Positions 6,207 to 7,203 of a stretch of DNA of 7,203 nucleotides are shown here, one piece after another (position 1 is the first letter of the stretch; each line of letters opens with the position of its first letter). Position numbers and translations under genes: made by a program. Under the pieces are notes generated by a model. It did no database searches and was not told the DNA's origin. It saw nothing but the letters and a program-made list of their open reading frames with translations. This stretch comes from Pseudomonadota bacterium. Its GTDB lineage: Bacteria > Pseudomonadota > Alphaproteobacteria > Rhizobiales > Beijerinckiaceae. The stretch spans positions 1-7,203 of the forward strand of contig JAEWKL010000466.1 of the NCBI GenBank assembly GCA_023386115.1, written 5' to 3'.

Positions 6207-6222
6207 CGCCCCGGATGGGGCG
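6207..6222 (-). terminator. GC hairpin downstream of the 98-aa gene
   Basis: CGCCCC (6207-6212) pairs with GGGGCG (6217-6222) around the loop GGAT. The stem starts 18 bases past the stop of the 98-residue gene. It is short and GC-pure with no following T tract on the minus strand, so termination is only suggested. Farther on, GGCCG/CGGCC (6144-6148 with 6155-6159) makes another short stem and GCGGGCCCGC (6120-6129) a palindrome. Confidence 0.35.
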
Positions 6223-6240
6223 ACCGGCCGTCGAATCAGT

Positions 6241-6537
6241 TCAGAAGCCGCGATAATAGCCGCGCGGGCCGTGGCCCCAGCCGCGGTGGCCCCAGTGGTG
6301 ATGGTGCCGGCGGAAGCCGTAGGCGCGGCCATAGGGCGGGCCGAAATGGCGGCGGTAGCCGTAGCGCGGGCCGAAATGGCGATGGCGGCCGTAATAGCCG
6401 TACTGGGCCCACGTTGTCGGCAAGGCGGTCGAAGCCGAGGCGGCGGTCTCGGTCAGGGGAGCGGCGGTCGCGCCCTGCGGCAGGGCGGCGGCACCGCCCA
6501 GGATCAGGCCAGCGGCCAGCATCACGGTCTTCAGCAC
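6241..6537 (-). CDS. Exported His/Gly/Tyr/Arg-rich small protein, 98 aa
   Basis: This short protein has an N-terminal signal peptide: Lys3, then hydrophobic VMLAAGLILGGAAALPQGATA, with likely cleavage after ATA25 or nearby. From residue 46 to the end the composition is extreme: Tyr, Gly, His, Arg, Phe and Pro only, apart from a few Trp and one Ala. It contains the near-repeats RHFGPRYGYR and RHFGPPYGRA (residues 54-72) and a HHHH tract (79-82). It should act in the periplasm or envelope. The histidines suggest metal binding and the Tyr/Arg content suggests polymer or surface contacts, but neither is shown. The GTG start at 6537 is preferred because GAGGAA lies eight bases before it; ATG at residue 6 has no such site and would shorten the signal peptide. 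Similar small secreted proteins of unknown function are common in this bacterial order. I cannot name a family. Confidence 0.72.
   Translation of the reverse strand: MLKTVMLAAGLILGGAAALPQGATAAPLTETAASASTALPTTWAQYGYYGRHRHFGPRYGYRRHFGPPYGRAYGFRRHHHHWGHRGWGHGPRGYYRGF
6336..6381. repeat. Internal direct repeat in the 98-aa gene
   Basis: GCGGGCCGAAATGGCG occurs at 6336-6351 and again at 6366-6381, exactly 30 bases apart, that is ten codons. It encodes the two RHFGP segments of the exported protein. Identical codons as well as residues suggest a recent tandem duplication or gene conversion rather than convergent composition. Confidence 0.7.
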
Positions 6538-6545
6538 GTCGTCGG

Positions 6546-6551
6546 TTCCTC
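6546..6551 (-). promoter_or_regulatory. Ribosome binding site selecting the GTG start of the 98-aa gene
   Basis: On the minus strand GAGGAA is followed by eight bases and GTG at 6537. It decides between this GTG and the ATG five codons later. The leader also has inverted repeats at 6562-6578 and 6585-6620. Confidence 0.6.
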
Positions 6552-6561
6552 GCTCGTGCGG

Positions 6562-6620
6562 GCCTCCGGAGGGGAGGCATGGACGCGAGCAACGCGCGGA
6601 CAGGGAAAACCGTTGCGCGC
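6562..6620 (-). other. Two inverted repeats in the leader of the 98-aa gene
   Basis: Upstream of the ribosome site, GCCTCC (6562-6567) pairs with GGAGGC (6573-6578) around a five-base loop. Next to it, GCG-a-GCAACG (6585-6594) pairs with CGTTGC-g-CGC (6611-6620), giving nine pairs with one mismatch and a 16-base loop. If transcribed they could shape the leader RNA; if upstream of the start they could be protein-binding sites. No promoter is clear enough to decide. Confidence 0.35.
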
Positions 6621-6666
6621 TTCGTGTCACAGGGTGAACAGTCCGTGACGAGGCGCGGGCCGCGGC

Positions 6667-6690
6667 GACGGTCCGAAGCCGGGGACCGCC
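6667..6690 (-). terminator. Hairpin after the UPF0339 gene, terminator candidate
   Basis: On the minus strand GGCGGTCC (6690-6683) pairs with GGACCGTC (6674-6667), eight pairs including one G-T wobble, with an eight-base loop. It begins one base past the stop codon. The following bases are GC-rich without a T tract, so factor-independent termination is uncertain. Confidence 0.4.
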
Positions 6691-6691
6691 G

Positions 6692-6877
6692 TCAGGCCAT
6701 CTTGAGCGTCATGTCGATCACCCGGGCGTTGGCGGCACCCTTCACCAGGGCGATGCCGTGCTCGCAATCCTCGCGCCGGACATAGCCCTCGCCTGAATCG
6801 GCCACCACCTCGCCGTTCTCGGCCCGCAGGCGCCAGCGCCACTCGCCCTTGGCGTCGCGGTAGAGTTCGAAGCGCAT
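6692..6877 (-). CDS. UPF0339 / DUF1508 (YegP-like) family small protein
   Basis: This 61-residue cytoplasmic protein carries one YegP-type repeat. The family pattern is clear: FELYRDAKGEWRWRLRAENG (3-22), with the aromatic-x-Trp-Arg strand and the Asn-Gly turn, then EVVADSGEGYVRREDCEHGI (23-42). The C-terminal VIDMT (53-57) matches the final strand. Members form a small beta-rich fold, singly or as two tandem copies as in E. coli YegP. Their function is not established, so none is claimed. The ATG at 6877 is supported by GAGGAG six bases upstream; the longer open frame to 6985 adds residues unlike the family. A hairpin follows directly after the stop. The 98-residue gene lies 154 bases downstream on the same strand. 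Confidence 0.9.
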   Translation of the reverse strand: MRFELYRDAKGEWRWRLRAENGEVVADSGEGYVRREDCEHGIALVKGAANARVIDMTLKMA

Positions 6878-6883
6878 CGCGGT

Positions 6884-6889
6884 CTCCTC
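6884..6889 (-). promoter_or_regulatory. Ribosome binding site deciding the UPF0339 start
   Basis: GAGGAG on the minus strand sits six bases before the ATG at 6877. It favours the 61-residue protein over the longer in-frame start at 6985, which would add 36 residues with no family similarity. Confidence 0.7.

Positions 6890-7203
<314 letters not shown>

Noticed and set aside
6626..6649. GTCAC...GTGAC inverted repeat as a regulator site
   Set aside because: Only five pairs with a 14-base gap; this is expected by chance in GC-rich DNA.

Overview
The window is GC-rich (three-quarters of the genes' third positions are G or C by eye) and bacterial. It encodes its tRNA 3'-CCA, uses GTG starts behind purine-rich ribosome binding sites, and carries a GTCATCCCGGG-type intergenic repeat. 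Together with the protein styles this points to an alphaproteobacterium of the Hyphomicrobiales, with a Methylobacterium-like organism as the best guess. That assignment is inference; no rRNA or marker gene is present. The final 32 bases are an unbroken G homopolymer, which looks like a contig-end sequencing artefact, so the window may be a whole small contig or a contig end.

Layout. Left edge: a complete tRNA-Ala(GGC) at 52-127, followed by 313 bases without a convincing gene. At 441-1331 (+) is a LysR-family regulator. It converges, with a 7-base gap, on a three-gene minus-strand cluster read from right to left: an AMP-forming acyl-CoA synthetase (3482-5107), a periplasmic branched-chain-amino-acid-type substrate-binding protein (1998-3224) and a glutathione S-transferase (1339-2001). 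The last two share an ATGA stop/start overlap. Between the synthetase and the binding protein lies a paired inverted REP/BIME-like repeat (3285-3435). The synthetase has a good candidate promoter with TTGACA at -35 and a palindrome over the -10 that resembles a TetR-type operator. Divergent from it is a Nudix hydrolase (5376-5852, +).

The right part holds three small minus-strand genes: a 64-residue Glu/Arg/Gln/Leu-rich helical protein, a 98-residue exported His/Gly/Tyr/Arg-rich protein, and a 61-residue UPF0339/DUF1508 (YegP-like) protein. About 290 bases without a supported gene then lead into the poly-G.

How the genes may work together: the synthetase, binding protein and GST could form a small uptake/activation module for a carboxylic acid or aromatic substrate. 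No permease or ATPase is present, so the binding protein is an orphan here. The substrate cannot be read from the sequence. I see no defence system, CRISPR, insertion sequence or clearly undescribed multigene system. The most interesting items are the paired repeat, the operator-over-promoter arrangement and the coupled binding-protein/GST pair.
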